DNA from: VRUE01 sp035260485
Lineage (GTDB): Bacteria; Actinomycetota; Thermoleophilia; Solirubrobacterales; 70-9
Direction: 5' to 3'
Length of the DNA stretch: 64,000 nt
Assembly (NCBI GenBank): GCA_035260485.1
Contig: DATFVC010000070.1
Coordinates: forward strand, 24,605-88,604
Shown here: positions 16,967 through 25,240 of the stretch, piece by piece
Numbering within the stretch: position 1 is the first letter of the stretch
How the letters are laid out: the number at the start of each line of letters is the position of its first letter
Position numbers and translations under genes: made by a program
Notes under the pieces: generated by a model
What the model was told of the DNA's origin: nothing
The model's input: the letters and a program-made list of their open reading frames with translations, nothing else
The model's database searches: none

Positions 16967-17179
16967 CTGGGACCAAAGGTCGAAAAGGCGAGCGCGGTCG
17001 CGATGGTCAAACCCGATCGCGAACTTGCTCGCATCGAGCCGGGTTGTCTCTGCGGCTCCTACGGTGGCTCCTTAGGTGTCTGGCTGGGGGGATTGCCTTC
17101 GTAGGACGAAACACCAAGTGTCTAAAGGCGTGGCAAGGCTACCAGCGAGGGCGGACCTGATGCTTCGCAAATCGCATCC

Positions 17180-18049
17180 TCAGGCGGATTTCTCCGTGTG
17201 GGCGCTCTCCAGGACCGCGCCAACGGCCGTCGAGCCGGCGAGAAGGACCGTGCCTGCAACCGCGACGGCCATCGAGGCGACCAGAGCGACGCCTCCGAGC
17301 GGCGTATTGCCCCACGACTCGCCGAAGATCAGCGGCGCCAGCAGCACCGGGACGAGGATCTGGACCGCGAACATCGTCGGCGCGACGTGGGTGGCGGGGC
17401 GCCGCTGCAGGGCACTCATCTCGCTGAGCAGGGCCACGCCCTCCGATGCGGCGGCCGTGACAAGCCAGGCGATCGCGACCAGGATCGCGCCGGCGGCGAG
17501 CTCGTCGGTGAGCAGCTTGCTGGCGATCGCGGTCCAGGCGTAGCCGCAGCCGGCGCTGAGCACGGCGAGGGTTCCGATCGCCCCCACCCGGCCCCGCAGC
17601 GCGTACGGAGCCAGGACGGGAATCGCGACGAGCACCAGAGCCAGCGCGATCGCCACCGTCCCAGCGTGGTCGGTCGTCCGCTCCGGCGCCGCCCAGGCGA
17701 CCCCGGCGACGCCGAACACGATCGCCGCCACGGCCACCAACTCACGCCGGCCCGGCGCCTCCCCCAGCCGCGTCGCGCCAAGCCAGAGCAGCAGGATCAA
17801 GCCACTCGCCAGGCACGGCTGCACGACCGTCAACGGCGCCAGCAGCAGCGCCGCGATCTCCAGCGGCCAGCCCACCAAGCCCAGCGCCGTAGCCCCCAAC
17901 CAGCGCCGGTTCCGCAGCAGCCGTCCGATCAGCGACACCCGCAGCGAATGCTCCCCAGGCACCTGCCGCGCCTCCAGCGCCTGCAACGCGATCGAGGTGT
18001 TGTAGAGGACCGAGGCCCCGACCGCCGCGACTATGCCCAGCGCCAGCAC
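17180..18049 (-). CDS. Drug/metabolite transporter (DMT)-like membrane protein
   Basis: The 289-residue protein is almost entirely hydrophobic, with about nine to ten helices in two similar halves (VLYNTSIALQALEA at the start of the first, GCGYAWTAIASKLLTDELAAG in the second). This arrangement is typical of EamA/NIPA-type DMT transporters. GEAPGRRELVAVAAIVFGVAGVAWA is characteristic of the family's helix 4-5 region. The substrate cannot be inferred. It ends 118 bp before the DegT operon on the same strand. The spacer contains the AAGGAG near 17068-17073 and nothing else recognisable. Confidence 0.75.
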   Translation of the reverse strand: MLALGIVAAVGASVLYNTSIALQALEARQVPGEHSLRVSLIGRLLRNRRWLGATALGLVGWPLEIAALLLAPLTVVQPCLASGLILLLWLGATRLGEAPGRRELVAVAAIVFGVAGVAWAAPERTTDHAGTVAIALALVLVAIPVLAPYALRGRVGAIGTLAVLSAGCGYAWTAIASKLLTDELAAGAILVAIAWLVTAAASEGVALLSEMSALQRRPATHVAPTMFAVQILVPVLLAPLIFGESWGNTPLGGVALVASMAVAVAGTVLLAGSTAVGAVLESAHTEKSA

Positions 18050-18095
18050 GGCCGGACCTTATCCGCCACTGATCGCTCAGCGACTGCGTGAAGGT

Positions 18096-18290
18096 TTAGT
18101 GACTGCGGCTTTTCGAGTCGTAGTGCATGCCAATTCGAGAGCAGGTATCGGCACCCACGCTGATAATGAGCACCGTGACTACGGCGTAAATGGCGCCAGG
18201 CGCATGCACCACGGCGAGTACGAAGCAGGCACCAATCGTAACGACGCTCATCACCGCGAAAACCATCAGGATTGCTCTGAATTCAGTCAT
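18096..18290 (-). CDS. Small hypothetical membrane protein, 64 residues
   Basis: MTEFRAILMVFAVMSVVTIGACFVLAVVHAPGAIYAVVTVLIISV gives two hydrophobic helices joined by a short HAPG turn. GAGG stands 6 nt before the ATG. The surrounding 18.1-18.35 kb stretch is visibly richer in A+T than its neighbours, which could reflect recent acquisition. No family is recognised. Confidence 0.5.
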   Translation of the reverse strand: MTEFRAILMVFAVMSVVTIGACFVLAVVHAPGAIYAVVTVLIISVGADTCSRIGMHYDSKSRSH

Positions 18291-18426
18291 AGAGTGCCTC
18301 AATCAACTCAGACAATAACTTACTGTAGCGAACTGGATCACGATGGAGTCAACGAACACGGCCCGACCGTAGAGGGCCGCGACGCACGTGTGGCGCGCGG
18401 ATCGAGCCAAATCTGAAACGGCTCGG

Positions 18427-20124
18427 CTACGTCTCCTGGTAAAGCGGCCCGTCCCCGCCCTCGGGCAGGGTGAGCCGTCCGCCCTTGGCGGTGATCGCGC
18501 CGCACTGGACGCAGTTGGAGGCAGTGACGTGGACGTCGACTTCGGCGGCGCCGTTCTCCATCTGCTCGTCGGGGATCTCGTAGACCTGGGCCGGGCACAT
18601 CGAGACCCAGGTCTGGGCGATCTCGCGCGGCACCCTGGTCTGGATGCGGACGTGGTTGGGCGCGTCGTCGCGGGTGGCATTGCCGGAGAGGAAGACCGAG
18701 TCGAGCTTGTTGAAGGTCAGCTCGTTGTCGGGCTTGGGGTACATGTCGGCGGCCTTGCCGATCTCCATCGCGTGCTCGGCGTCGTCCTCCTGCTTCCAGT
18801 GCCCGGGCGGAAAGAGGCCGTTGGTCATCGCCCAACCGTTGGCGATCGCGCCGCCGACGAAGAAGCCCTTGGAAAAACCCTGGCGGACGTTGCGCGAGCG
18901 GTAGAGGTCCTTCTCGATCAGCGAGTTGCGGACCTTCTCGTCGTAGGCCTCGAAGTTGACCGAGTCTTCCTTCAGCGCAGCGACGATCGCCTCGGCCGAG
19001 TACATGCCGGCGTGCATCGCGTAGTGGACGCCCTTCAGGGTCGGGATGTTGACCATGCTGGCCGCGTCGCCGGCGATCGTCATCCCGGGCACCGCGAGGC
19101 GCTTGGGCATCGCGTAGTAGCCGCCGGAGGGGATCGTCTTCGCGCCCCAGGCAACCCGCTTACCGCCTTCGATGATGCCCTTGATGAAGGGGTGGGTCTT
19201 CATCAGCTGCAGCGCGTCGTGGACGCTGAAGGTCGCATCGGTGTAGTCAAGACCGGCGACGAGGCCGAGGCAGACCTTGTCCTCGCCCATCGGGTAGATG
19301 AAGCTGCCGCCGAACTCGTTGTACTTGGCCGCCTTGCGCAGCGGCCAGCCCATCGTGTGGATGACCCGGTCGAGCGGCTTCGGCACCTCCCAGACCTCTT
19401 TCACCCCGAGCTCCCAGCGGATCGGCTCGGAGCCGTGCAGGTCGAAGTAGTCAAGTGCCGCGTAGGTCAGGTGACCAACCGTGCCCTCGGCCAGCACCGT
19501 CGCCTTGGCGACGACATCGGACCCCGGCTCGAAGTTGCCCAGCTCCTCGCCGTCCCTGCCGCGGCCGCGATCGCCCGAGCGCACTCCCTTCACCACCCGG
19601 TCCTCGACCAGCAGCTTGGTCGCCGCGGTCTCGGCGAGGATGTAGACGCCTGCTTCTTCGGCTTTGTCGGCGAGGAAGCGGCCCAGCTTGGAGACCGAGG
19701 TGACGTAGTTGCCGTGGTTGCGGAAGTTGGGCGGCGGTGGCTTGATCGGGATCGCCCGCTTCTTGGTCAGCAGGTAGACCGCGTCCTTGGTCACCTCCTG
19801 GTAGACCGGCCACTCCGACTTGTCGAGGTCGGGGAACAGCTCTTCCATCGCCGAGGGCTGCATGTTGGCTCCGGAGAGCAGATGGGCGCCGGCGACTTTG
19901 CCCTTCTCGATCACCGCGACCGGGACTTCGCCGAGCTTCTCGGTCAGCTCCGGCTCGTCCTCCAGCAGCTGCATCACTTTGTTGGCGCAGGCGAGGCCCG
20001 CTGGGCCGCCGCCGACGATCGCTATCCCGACCTCGATCCGGTCCTCGACCGGATCGGTCGGCGGGCCGATCACCTCGGCGGAGTCGAACGGCGGCGGGTA
20101 CTCGATCGGTGCAACGGCGGGCAT
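18427..20124 (-). CDS. Electron transfer flavoprotein-ubiquinone/menaquinone oxidoreductase
   Basis: ETF-QO passes electrons from reduced ETF to the membrane quinone. The FAD-binding GGGPAGLACANK motif lies at about residue 38. The body matches ETF-QO throughout (EKGKVAGAHLLSGANMQP, YPMGEDKVCLGLVAGLDYTD, GDAASMVNIPTLKGVHYAM, RSRNVRQGFSKGFF). The C-terminal ferredoxin-like segment has CPAQVYE and NCVQCGAIT. The usual motif is CxxCxxC, so the fourth cluster Cys appears to be missing. At 565 residues the length is right. It is the last gene of the etfB-etfA-ETF-QO set, 34 bp after etfA. Confidence 0.93.
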   Translation of the reverse strand: MPAVAPIEYPPPFDSAEVIGPPTDPVEDRIEVGIAIVGGGPAGLACANKVMQLLEDEPELTEKLGEVPVAVIEKGKVAGAHLLSGANMQPSAMEELFPDLDKSEWPVYQEVTKDAVYLLTKKRAIPIKPPPPNFRNHGNYVTSVSKLGRFLADKAEEAGVYILAETAATKLLVEDRVVKGVRSGDRGRGRDGEELGNFEPGSDVVAKATVLAEGTVGHLTYAALDYFDLHGSEPIRWELGVKEVWEVPKPLDRVIHTMGWPLRKAAKYNEFGGSFIYPMGEDKVCLGLVAGLDYTDATFSVHDALQLMKTHPFIKGIIEGGKRVAWGAKTIPSGGYYAMPKRLAVPGMTIAGDAASMVNIPTLKGVHYAMHAGMYSAEAIVAALKEDSVNFEAYDEKVRNSLIEKDLYRSRNVRQGFSKGFFVGGAIANGWAMTNGLFPPGHWKQEDDAEHAMEIGKAADMYPKPDNELTFNKLDSVFLSGNATRDDAPNHVRIQTRVPREIAQTWVSMCPAQVYEIPDEQMENGAAEVDVHVTASNCVQCGAITAKGGRLTLPEGGDGPLYQET

Positions 20125-20158
20125 GTCTCTGCTCCTTTGTGACGGCCGAGCCTCTGGC

Positions 20159-21133
20159 TCAGCCGCCCTTCTTAGCCTTAATGGCTTCCGTCAGCTTGGG
20201 AACGATCTTGTGCAGATCGCCGACCACGCCGAGGTCCGAGAACTCGAAGATCGGCGCGTTCTGATCCTTGTTGATCGCCAGGATGTTCTCCGAGCTCTGC
20301 ATTCCGACCTTGTGCTGGATCGCGCCGGAGATGCCGGCGGCCAGGTAGAGCTTCGGCGCGACCGTCTTGCCGGTCTGGCCGATCTGGGCCGCGTAGGGGT
20401 ACCAGCCGGCGTCGACCACGGCGCGGGTCGCGGCAACCGCCCCGCCCATCGCCTCGGCCAGCTCCTCGCACTGCTTGAAGCCCTCCGCGGCGCCCAGTCC
20501 GCGGCCACCGCCGACGAGGATGTCGGCGTCCTCGATGTTGACGTCGGCGCCGCGCTGCTCGCCACGCTGCACCAGCTTCGCCCTGGTCGACCAGGGCGAG
20601 AGCTCAACGTCGACGTCGACGACCTCGGCGCTGCCGCCGCTCTCCTTGGCATCGAAGGCGTTGAGGCGGCCGATGATGATCCCAGGCTCGCTGACGTAGC
20701 CGACGTCGGCGATCTGGGAGTCCTGCAGGATCGGGCGCTCGACGACAAGCTTGCTGTCCTGCACCTTGACCTGCGTCACCTCCATCGTCACGCCGGCATT
20801 GAGACGCGCGGTCAGACCCGCCCCGATCTCGAAGCCGAGCAGACCACCGCCGAACAGCGCGTAGCCGAAGCCCTCGTCCTGGATGACCTTGGCCATCGCG
20901 TCGACGATCGGCTGAGCCAAGCCCTCGGGCACGCTCTTGGCCCGGTAGACCTTCGCCGCGCCCCAGTTACCGAGCGAAGCGCAAGCATCGTCGGCAACCT
21001 CACCGACGACGAGCGCGGCGGCTTCGCCGCCAATTTCGCCGGCCAGCTTGGCCGCCTCGGAGATAGCCCCGAGCGAGTTTTTGTTGAAGTTGCCCTCGTC
21101 GTCGTGAAGGGCGTAAACCAGGATGCCTGCCAT
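20159..21133 (-). CDS. etfA: Electron transfer flavoprotein alpha subunit
   Basis: The 324-residue product has the C-terminal FAD domain signatures GGGRGLGAAEGF, IGQTGKTVAPKLYLAAGISGAIQH and AINKDQNAPIFEFSDLGVVGD. The N-terminal domain MAGILVYALHDDEGNFNK is typical. With EtfB it carries electrons from acyl-CoA dehydrogenases to ETF-QO. The ATG at 21133 follows AAAGGAG, which can pair with the sequence immediately after the etfB stop (see 21136-21297). Confidence 0.96.
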   Translation of the reverse strand: MAGILVYALHDDEGNFNKNSLGAISEAAKLAGEIGGEAAALVVGEVADDACASLGNWGAAKVYRAKSVPEGLAQPIVDAMAKVIQDEGFGYALFGGGLLGFEIGAGLTARLNAGVTMEVTQVKVQDSKLVVERPILQDSQIADVGYVSEPGIIIGRLNAFDAKESGGSAEVVDVDVELSPWSTRAKLVQRGEQRGADVNIEDADILVGGGRGLGAAEGFKQCEELAEAMGGAVAATRAVVDAGWYPYAAQIGQTGKTVAPKLYLAAGISGAIQHKVGMQSSENILAINKDQNAPIFEFSDLGVVGDLHKIVPKLTEAIKAKKGG

Positions 21134-21135
21134 TA

Positions 21136-21297
21136 GTGTCTCCTTTCGGCAGTCAGGCCCGCTTCTGGCCGCGAAAACCAAGCGGGGCTAGGACGCAGGG
21201 AGCGTGGCGTGCCGGATGGCACGCGAGCGACTGAGGACGACGCCCCCGCGCAGGTTTGCAGCGAGTCAGAACGGGTCTGATTGTCGGAAGGAGACAC
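21136..21297 (-). ncRNA. Structured etfB-etfA intercistronic region; long imperfect inverted repeat masking the etfA RBS
   Basis: Directly after the etfB stop the transcript reads GTGTCTCCTT, and it ends AAGGAGACAC over the etfA ribosome binding site. The pairing continues for 21 nt with 18 matches and resumes with CCCGTT/AGCGGG. The loop contains a perfect GCGTGCC/GGCACGC hairpin at 21207-21224. This could be a coupling device opened by ribosomes finishing etfB, or an inserted repeat with about 30-bp terminal inverted repeats. It contains no gene. Confidence 0.6.
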
Positions 21298-22089
21298 TCA
21301 GATCAGCTTCCTCTCGTCAAGCCAGGCGACGATCTTTTCGACCGTCTCGTTGGTGTCCTCGTCCTCGATGATCTCCCCGGCCTCCTTGGGGGGCGGCGGG
21401 TTGAGCGCAAGGACCGCCGTCTTGGAGCCGGCCTCGCCGACCATGCCGCCGTCGATACCGACGTCGCCGGTCGCCTTGCCGTCGAGCGGTTTTTTCTTCG
21501 CCCCCATGATCGCTTTCAGGCTCGGGTAGCGCGGCTCGTTGATCGCGTCTCCGACGCTGATCACGGCCGGCAGCTCGACCTCGACCGTGTCGTAGCCGTA
21601 CTCGGCCTGGCGCTCGCAGCGCAGCTTGCCGTCGGTCACATCGATCTTGATCACCTGCGTCAGCGACGGCATCTGCAGGTGGTCGGCGACGACGGCGCCG
21701 ATCGTGTAGCACTCGCCGTCGTCGGACTGCTGGCCGAGCAGAACCAGGTCCGGGCTCTCGGACTCGAGCACCTTGGCCAGCGAGTAGCCGGTGGCGCAGA
21801 CGTCGGAGCCCGACAGCGCGTCGTCGGAGAGGTGGACCGAGCGGTCGGCGCCCAGCGCCACCGCCTTGTGCAGCGCGCGGACCGCCGAGTCGGGTCCCAT
21901 CGTCACCGCGACGACCTCCTCGACCGGAATCGCGCCGCCCTCCTTGATCTGCATGGCGGCCTCGATTGCGTGGGTGTCGAATGGGTTGAGGTTTTTCTCG
22001 CCGCCACGGTCCAGCCGCATCGTTCCGGGGTCGATGCGCTTCTGGACGGCGGCGTCCGGAACCTCCTTGACCAGGACGCAGATCTTCAA
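21298..22089 (-). CDS. etfB: Electron transfer flavoprotein beta subunit
   Basis: The 263-residue protein begins (M)KICVLVKEVPDAAVQKRIDP and carries NPFDTHAIEAAMQIKE, TMGPDSAVRALHKAVALGAD and DLVLLGQQSDDGECYTIGAVVADHL, the AMP-binding and ETF-beta signature regions. RYPSLKAIMGAKKKPL includes the recognition-loop region that contacts partner dehydrogenases. The TTG start at 22089 follows AAGGAGG by 8 nt. A TetR-like palindrome sits 33 bp upstream. It is the first gene of the electron-transfer operon. Confidence 0.96.
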   Translation of the reverse strand: MKICVLVKEVPDAAVQKRIDPGTMRLDRGGEKNLNPFDTHAIEAAMQIKEGGAIPVEEVVAVTMGPDSAVRALHKAVALGADRSVHLSDDALSGSDVCATGYSLAKVLESESPDLVLLGQQSDDGECYTIGAVVADHLQMPSLTQVIKIDVTDGKLRCERQAEYGYDTVEVELPAVISVGDAINEPRYPSLKAIMGAKKKPLDGKATGDVGIDGGMVGEAGSKTAVLALNPPPPKEAGEIIEDEDTNETVEKIVAWLDERKLI

Positions 22090-22121
22090 CTTTCAAGCCT
22101 CCTTGGCTGTTGCTCAGGCTG

Positions 22122-22137
22122 TTGACTGACCAGTCAA
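22122..22137. promoter_or_regulatory. Probable TetR-family operator upstream of etfB
   Basis: TTGACTG-AC-CAGTCAA has perfect 7-bp arms and resembles the TGACNGNCCNGTCA-like sites of actinobacterial fatty-acid catabolism TetR regulators. On the minus strand a TATAGAT lies just upstream, so the site would fall at or just after the transcription start and could block it. The regulator is not encoded nearby. Confidence 0.5.
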
Positions 22138-22196
22138 TCAGTCTATCTATACATCAGGACGTGTGGCATCCCGCGTGTGCTTGGTCACGCTCGGAA

Positions 22197-22625
22197 TCAA
22201 GCTTCTTCCCGCTCATGGCGCTCTTCGGCGCCGTTGCGGATGAAATCGACGATCTCGTCGGTGCCCGAGCCGGGCGTGAAGACCGCGGCGACCCCCAGCT
22301 CCTTCAGCTCGGGGATGTCGTCGGCCGGGATCGTGCCCCCGACCGTGACCAGGACGTCGTCGACGCCCTGCGCCTTCAAAAGCTCGACAACCCGCGGCAC
22401 CAGCGTCATGTGGGCGCCGGAGAGGATCGAGAGGCCGACAGCGTCGGCGTCCTCCTGGATCACGGTCTCGGCGATCTGCTCCGGCGTCTGGTGCAGGCCG
22501 GTGTAGATCACCTCCATTCCTGCGTCACGCAATGCCCGGGCGATGATCTTGGCGCCGCGGTCGTGCCCGTCCAAACCAGGCTTGGCGACGACGACGCGGA
22601 TCTTGCGGGCGGTTGCTGCCTCCAT
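22197..22625 (-). CDS. Methylmalonyl-CoA mutase, B12-binding subunit
   Basis: This 142-residue protein is a stand-alone cobalamin-binding domain: VVVAKPGLDGHDRGAKIIARALRDAG carries the DxHxxG ligand motif (Asp-Gly-His-Asp-Arg-Gly), then LSILSGAHMTL and VTVGGTIPADDIPELKELGVAAVFTPG. It complements the large subunit encoded 25 bp upstream. Together they isomerise methylmalonyl-CoA and succinyl-CoA or a related short acyl-CoA. The C-terminus is unusually charged (EERHEREEA). Confidence 0.94.
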   Translation of the reverse strand: MEAATARKIRVVVAKPGLDGHDRGAKIIARALRDAGMEVIYTGLHQTPEQIAETVIQEDADAVGLSILSGAHMTLVPRVVELLKAQGVDDVLVTVGGTIPADDIPELKELGVAAVFTPGSGTDEIVDFIRNGAEERHEREEA

Positions 22626-22650
22626 TGCGGCCGGGAACCCTAGCGCCTGC

Positions 22651-24270
22651 CTAGAAAACCGGAGACTCCGTGTAGGTGCCGAAGACCTCTTGCAGGGCAG
22701 AGATCATCTCGCCCTCGGTGGCGCGGGCACGGGCGGCCTCGATGATCGGCGGCATCAAGTTGGCGTCGGTCGTGGCGGCGCGCTTCAACTCCGCAAGCGC
22801 GGTCTCGACACCCGCCCCGTCGCGGCGCGCTTTGGTCGCTGCCAGGCGATCGGTCTGCTTGCGTTCCAGCGCAGGATCGATGCGCAGGATCGGGGTCGCG
22901 TCTTCATCCTCCTGGGTGAAGTCGTTGACCCCGACGACGATCCGCTTGCGCTGGTCGAGCTCGCGCTGGTAGGTGAAGGCGGCGTCGGCGATCTCACGCT
23001 GCGGGAAGTTGCGGCGGATCGCCTCGACCATCCCTCCCAGCTCGTCGATCCGGGCGAAGTACTCGTAAGCGGCGCGCTCCATCTCGTCGGTGAGCTTCTC
23101 GACGAACCAGGAGCCGCCAAGCGGGTCCGGGGTGTTCGGGGCGCCCGACTCGAAGGCGATGACCTGCTGGGTGCGCAGCGCCACCCGCACCGCCTCCTCG
23201 GTCGGCAGTGCCAGCGCCTCGTCGAAGGAGTTGGTGTGCAGCGACTGGGTACCGCCGAGCACCGCCGCCAGCGCCTCCAGCGAGGTGCGGACGACGTTGT
23301 TGAGCGGCTGTTGGGCGGTCAGCGAGACGCCGGCGGTCTGCGCGTGGAAGCGCAGCCGCATCGACTCCTCGCGCTTGGCGCCGTAGGTGTCGCGCATCTC
23401 GCGCGCCCAGATCCGGCGCGCCGCCCGGTACTTCGCGATCTCCTCGAAGAAGTCGATGTGGGCGTTGAAGAAGAAGGAGAGCCGAGGGGCGAAGTCGTCG
23501 ACGTCGAGGCCGCGCTCGAGCGCCCGCTCGACGTAGGTGAACCCGTCCTTCAGCGTGAAGGCGAGCTCCTGCTGCGCGGTCGAACCCGCCTCACGGATGT
23601 GGTAGCCGGAGATCGAGACCGGGTGCCAGCGGGGCATGCTCTCGGTGCACCACTCGATCATGTCGGTGACCAGCCGCATCGCCGGCTCGATCGGGAAGCA
23701 CCACTCTTTCTGGGCGATGTACTCCTTGAGGATGTCGGTCTGGATCGTGCCGCCGAGCTTCTCCGCCGGCGCCCCCTGTTGCTCGCCGACCAGCACGTAG
23801 AAGGCGAGCAGGATCGCCGCCGGCGCGTTGATCGTCATCGAGGTGGTGACACCGCCGAGCGGAATCCCGTCGAAGAGCTGTTCCATGTCGTCGAGGCTGT
23901 CGACCGCGACACCCTCGCGGCCCACCTCGCCGAGGCTGCGCTCGTGATCGGAGTCGTAGCCCATCAGGGTCGGCATGTCGAAGGCGGTCGAGAGCCCGGT
24001 CTGGCCGTGGTCGAGCAGGTAGTGGAAGCGCTCGTTGGTCTCCTCGACCGTGCCGAAGCCGGCGAACTGGCGCATCGTCCAGAGCCGCCCCCGGTACATC
24101 GACTCATACGGCCCGCGGGTGAACGGATACTCGCCGGGGCGGCCTACGGTCTCCTCAGGGTCTGGGGGCGCAACCTCAGGCCCATAGAGCGGCCCGATCG
24201 GGTGCCCGGACATCGTCGTGCGCTCAACCTCCTGCTCTTCCAAGGGCCTCTGCCGCGGTTCCGTCGCCAT
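22651..24270 (-). CDS. Acyl-CoA (methylmalonyl-CoA) mutase, large catalytic subunit
   Basis: The 539-residue TIM-barrel subunit contains YPFTRGPYESMYRGRLWTMRQFAGFGTVEETN, GLSTAFDMPTLMGYDSDH, TTSMTINAPAAILLAFY, GGTIQTDILKEYIAQKEW and RFHAQTAGVSLTAQQPLNNVVR, all mutase hallmarks. It lacks the B12 domain, which is the next gene. The PFTRG substrate-contact segment is intact. It belongs to the split type also called acyl-CoA mutase, so substrates such as isobutyryl- or ethylmalonyl-CoA cannot be excluded. The MeaB chaperone is encoded at 34488-35450. Confidence 0.94.
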   Translation of the reverse strand: MATEPRQRPLEEQEVERTTMSGHPIGPLYGPEVAPPDPEETVGRPGEYPFTRGPYESMYRGRLWTMRQFAGFGTVEETNERFHYLLDHGQTGLSTAFDMPTLMGYDSDHERSLGEVGREGVAVDSLDDMEQLFDGIPLGGVTTSMTINAPAAILLAFYVLVGEQQGAPAEKLGGTIQTDILKEYIAQKEWCFPIEPAMRLVTDMIEWCTESMPRWHPVSISGYHIREAGSTAQQELAFTLKDGFTYVERALERGLDVDDFAPRLSFFFNAHIDFFEEIAKYRAARRIWAREMRDTYGAKREESMRLRFHAQTAGVSLTAQQPLNNVVRTSLEALAAVLGGTQSLHTNSFDEALALPTEEAVRVALRTQQVIAFESGAPNTPDPLGGSWFVEKLTDEMERAAYEYFARIDELGGMVEAIRRNFPQREIADAAFTYQRELDQRKRIVVGVNDFTQEDEDATPILRIDPALERKQTDRLAATKARRDGAGVETALAELKRAATTDANLMPPIIEAARARATEGEMISALQEVFGTYTESPVF

Positions 24271-24295
24271 TCGAACAGTCTAGGCCCGACCGGGA

Positions 24296-24345
24296 GACGT
24301 GCCGTCACTTAGAGGTCCATATGGGTGCCTAAGTGACGGCACGTC
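24296..24345. repeat. Intergenic hairpin repeat, 16-bp perfect arms
   Basis: GACGTGCCGTCACTTA pairs perfectly with its complement around a loop GAGGTCCATATGGGTGCC. Outer GACGTGCC and the loop match the repeat at 1754-1803 in inverse orientation, while the inner stem differs. It reaches the stop of the HAD gene. Confidence 0.85.
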
Positions 24346-25175
24346 TAGCGGCGGACGGGGAAGCGGCGGGGTGCCGGTTTGCGGCGCGCGGCGATGCGGG
24401 AAGCGCCGAAGCCAGCCACGGTCGCCAGCACGGTGACGGTGAGCGCGACGAGGCGGCGGCCGAGCTGCTCGAAGCGCATCGTCTGCCAGCCTTCCTTGCG
24501 GGCGAGCTCGGTCAGGGCCGGGTCCGGGTTGACGGCAACCGGATGGCCGACCGCGCGCAGCATCGGCAGGTCGGAGAGCGAGTCCGAGTAGGCGTAGGAC
24601 GCGGCGAGATCGATCCCGTGCTCGGCGGCGAACGCCTCCATCGCCTCCACCTTGCCCTTCCCATAGACGAAGGGACCGTCGAAGCGGCCGGTGAAGGCGC
24701 CATCTGCGTTCACCTCGTAGCGCGTGCCGATCCCACCGTCCATCCCCAGCACTGCGGCCAGGGGTTCGACGACTCCATTGCCGGCGGCACTGACGATGAA
24801 GGTGGCGCGACCCTCGTCCTGGTGGGCGTAGACCTCGTCGAGCATCTGCGGGTAGACCCGCGGCAGGATCGCCGCCATCACCTCGGGGTTCATCCGCTCG
24901 AGGCTGCGTGCCGGCACCTCCGCGATCAGGTCGCGAGCGACCCGCAGCACCTCCGTCGTGCGCTCGTCGGTGGTGCCGCGCAGGCGGTAACGCAAGTGCT
25001 CGATTGCCCAGCTCGCCAACTGCCGGCGCCCGACGATCCCGTGCCGCGTCGCGACACGGGCGAACTGCATACCCGAAGACCCCGCCATCAGGGTCTTGTC
25101 CAGATCGAAGAAGGCCGCAGCGCGCTGCAAACCGTCGTCTGGCTTTGTCCTCGGTCGGTCGGCTTGGTCACGCAC
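24345..25175 (-). CDS. HAD-IB family phosphatase with C-terminal membrane anchor
   Basis: HAD motifs are in order: FFDLDKTL (nucleophile Asp and acid Asp), FIVSAAGNG (Ser), the GKGKVEAM lysine, and YAYSDSLSDLPML. A helical cap lies between motifs I and II. This matches the SerB-related subfamily IB, whose members act on phosphoserine, lysophosphatidate or other phosphoesters. The last 50 residues contain a hydrophobic helix (LVALTVTVLATVAGFGASRIA) and a basic tail, so it may sit on the membrane. The GTG start at 25175 gives 276 residues. The substrate is unknown. Confidence 0.85.
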   Translation of the reverse strand: MRDQADRPRTKPDDGLQRAAAFFDLDKTLMAGSSGMQFARVATRHGIVGRRQLASWAIEHLRYRLRGTTDERTTEVLRVARDLIAEVPARSLERMNPEVMAAILPRVYPQMLDEVYAHQDEGRATFIVSAAGNGVVEPLAAVLGMDGGIGTRYEVNADGAFTGRFDGPFVYGKGKVEAMEAFAAEHGIDLAASYAYSDSLSDLPMLRAVGHPVAVNPDPALTELARKEGWQTMRFEQLGRRLVALTVTVLATVAGFGASRIAARRKPAPRRFPVRR

Positions 25176-25240
25176 TTGTTAGTGCGCTCCCGGCGCCGAC
25201 CCCCCTGCGTCCGCGCCAGACTCGGTTTTCGCGCGCTGAA

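Noticed and set aside
13500..18000. Plus-strand open frames of up to 833 codons opposite the fusion and aminotransferase genes
   Set aside because: No motif, no ribosome binding site and composition typical of antisense frames. The minus strand carries clear enzyme motifs throughout.
21136..21297. Possible tRNA or known riboswitch in the etfB-etfA gap
   Set aside because: No cloverleaf, anticodon arm or aptamer core was found. The pairing is a long-range inverted repeat.
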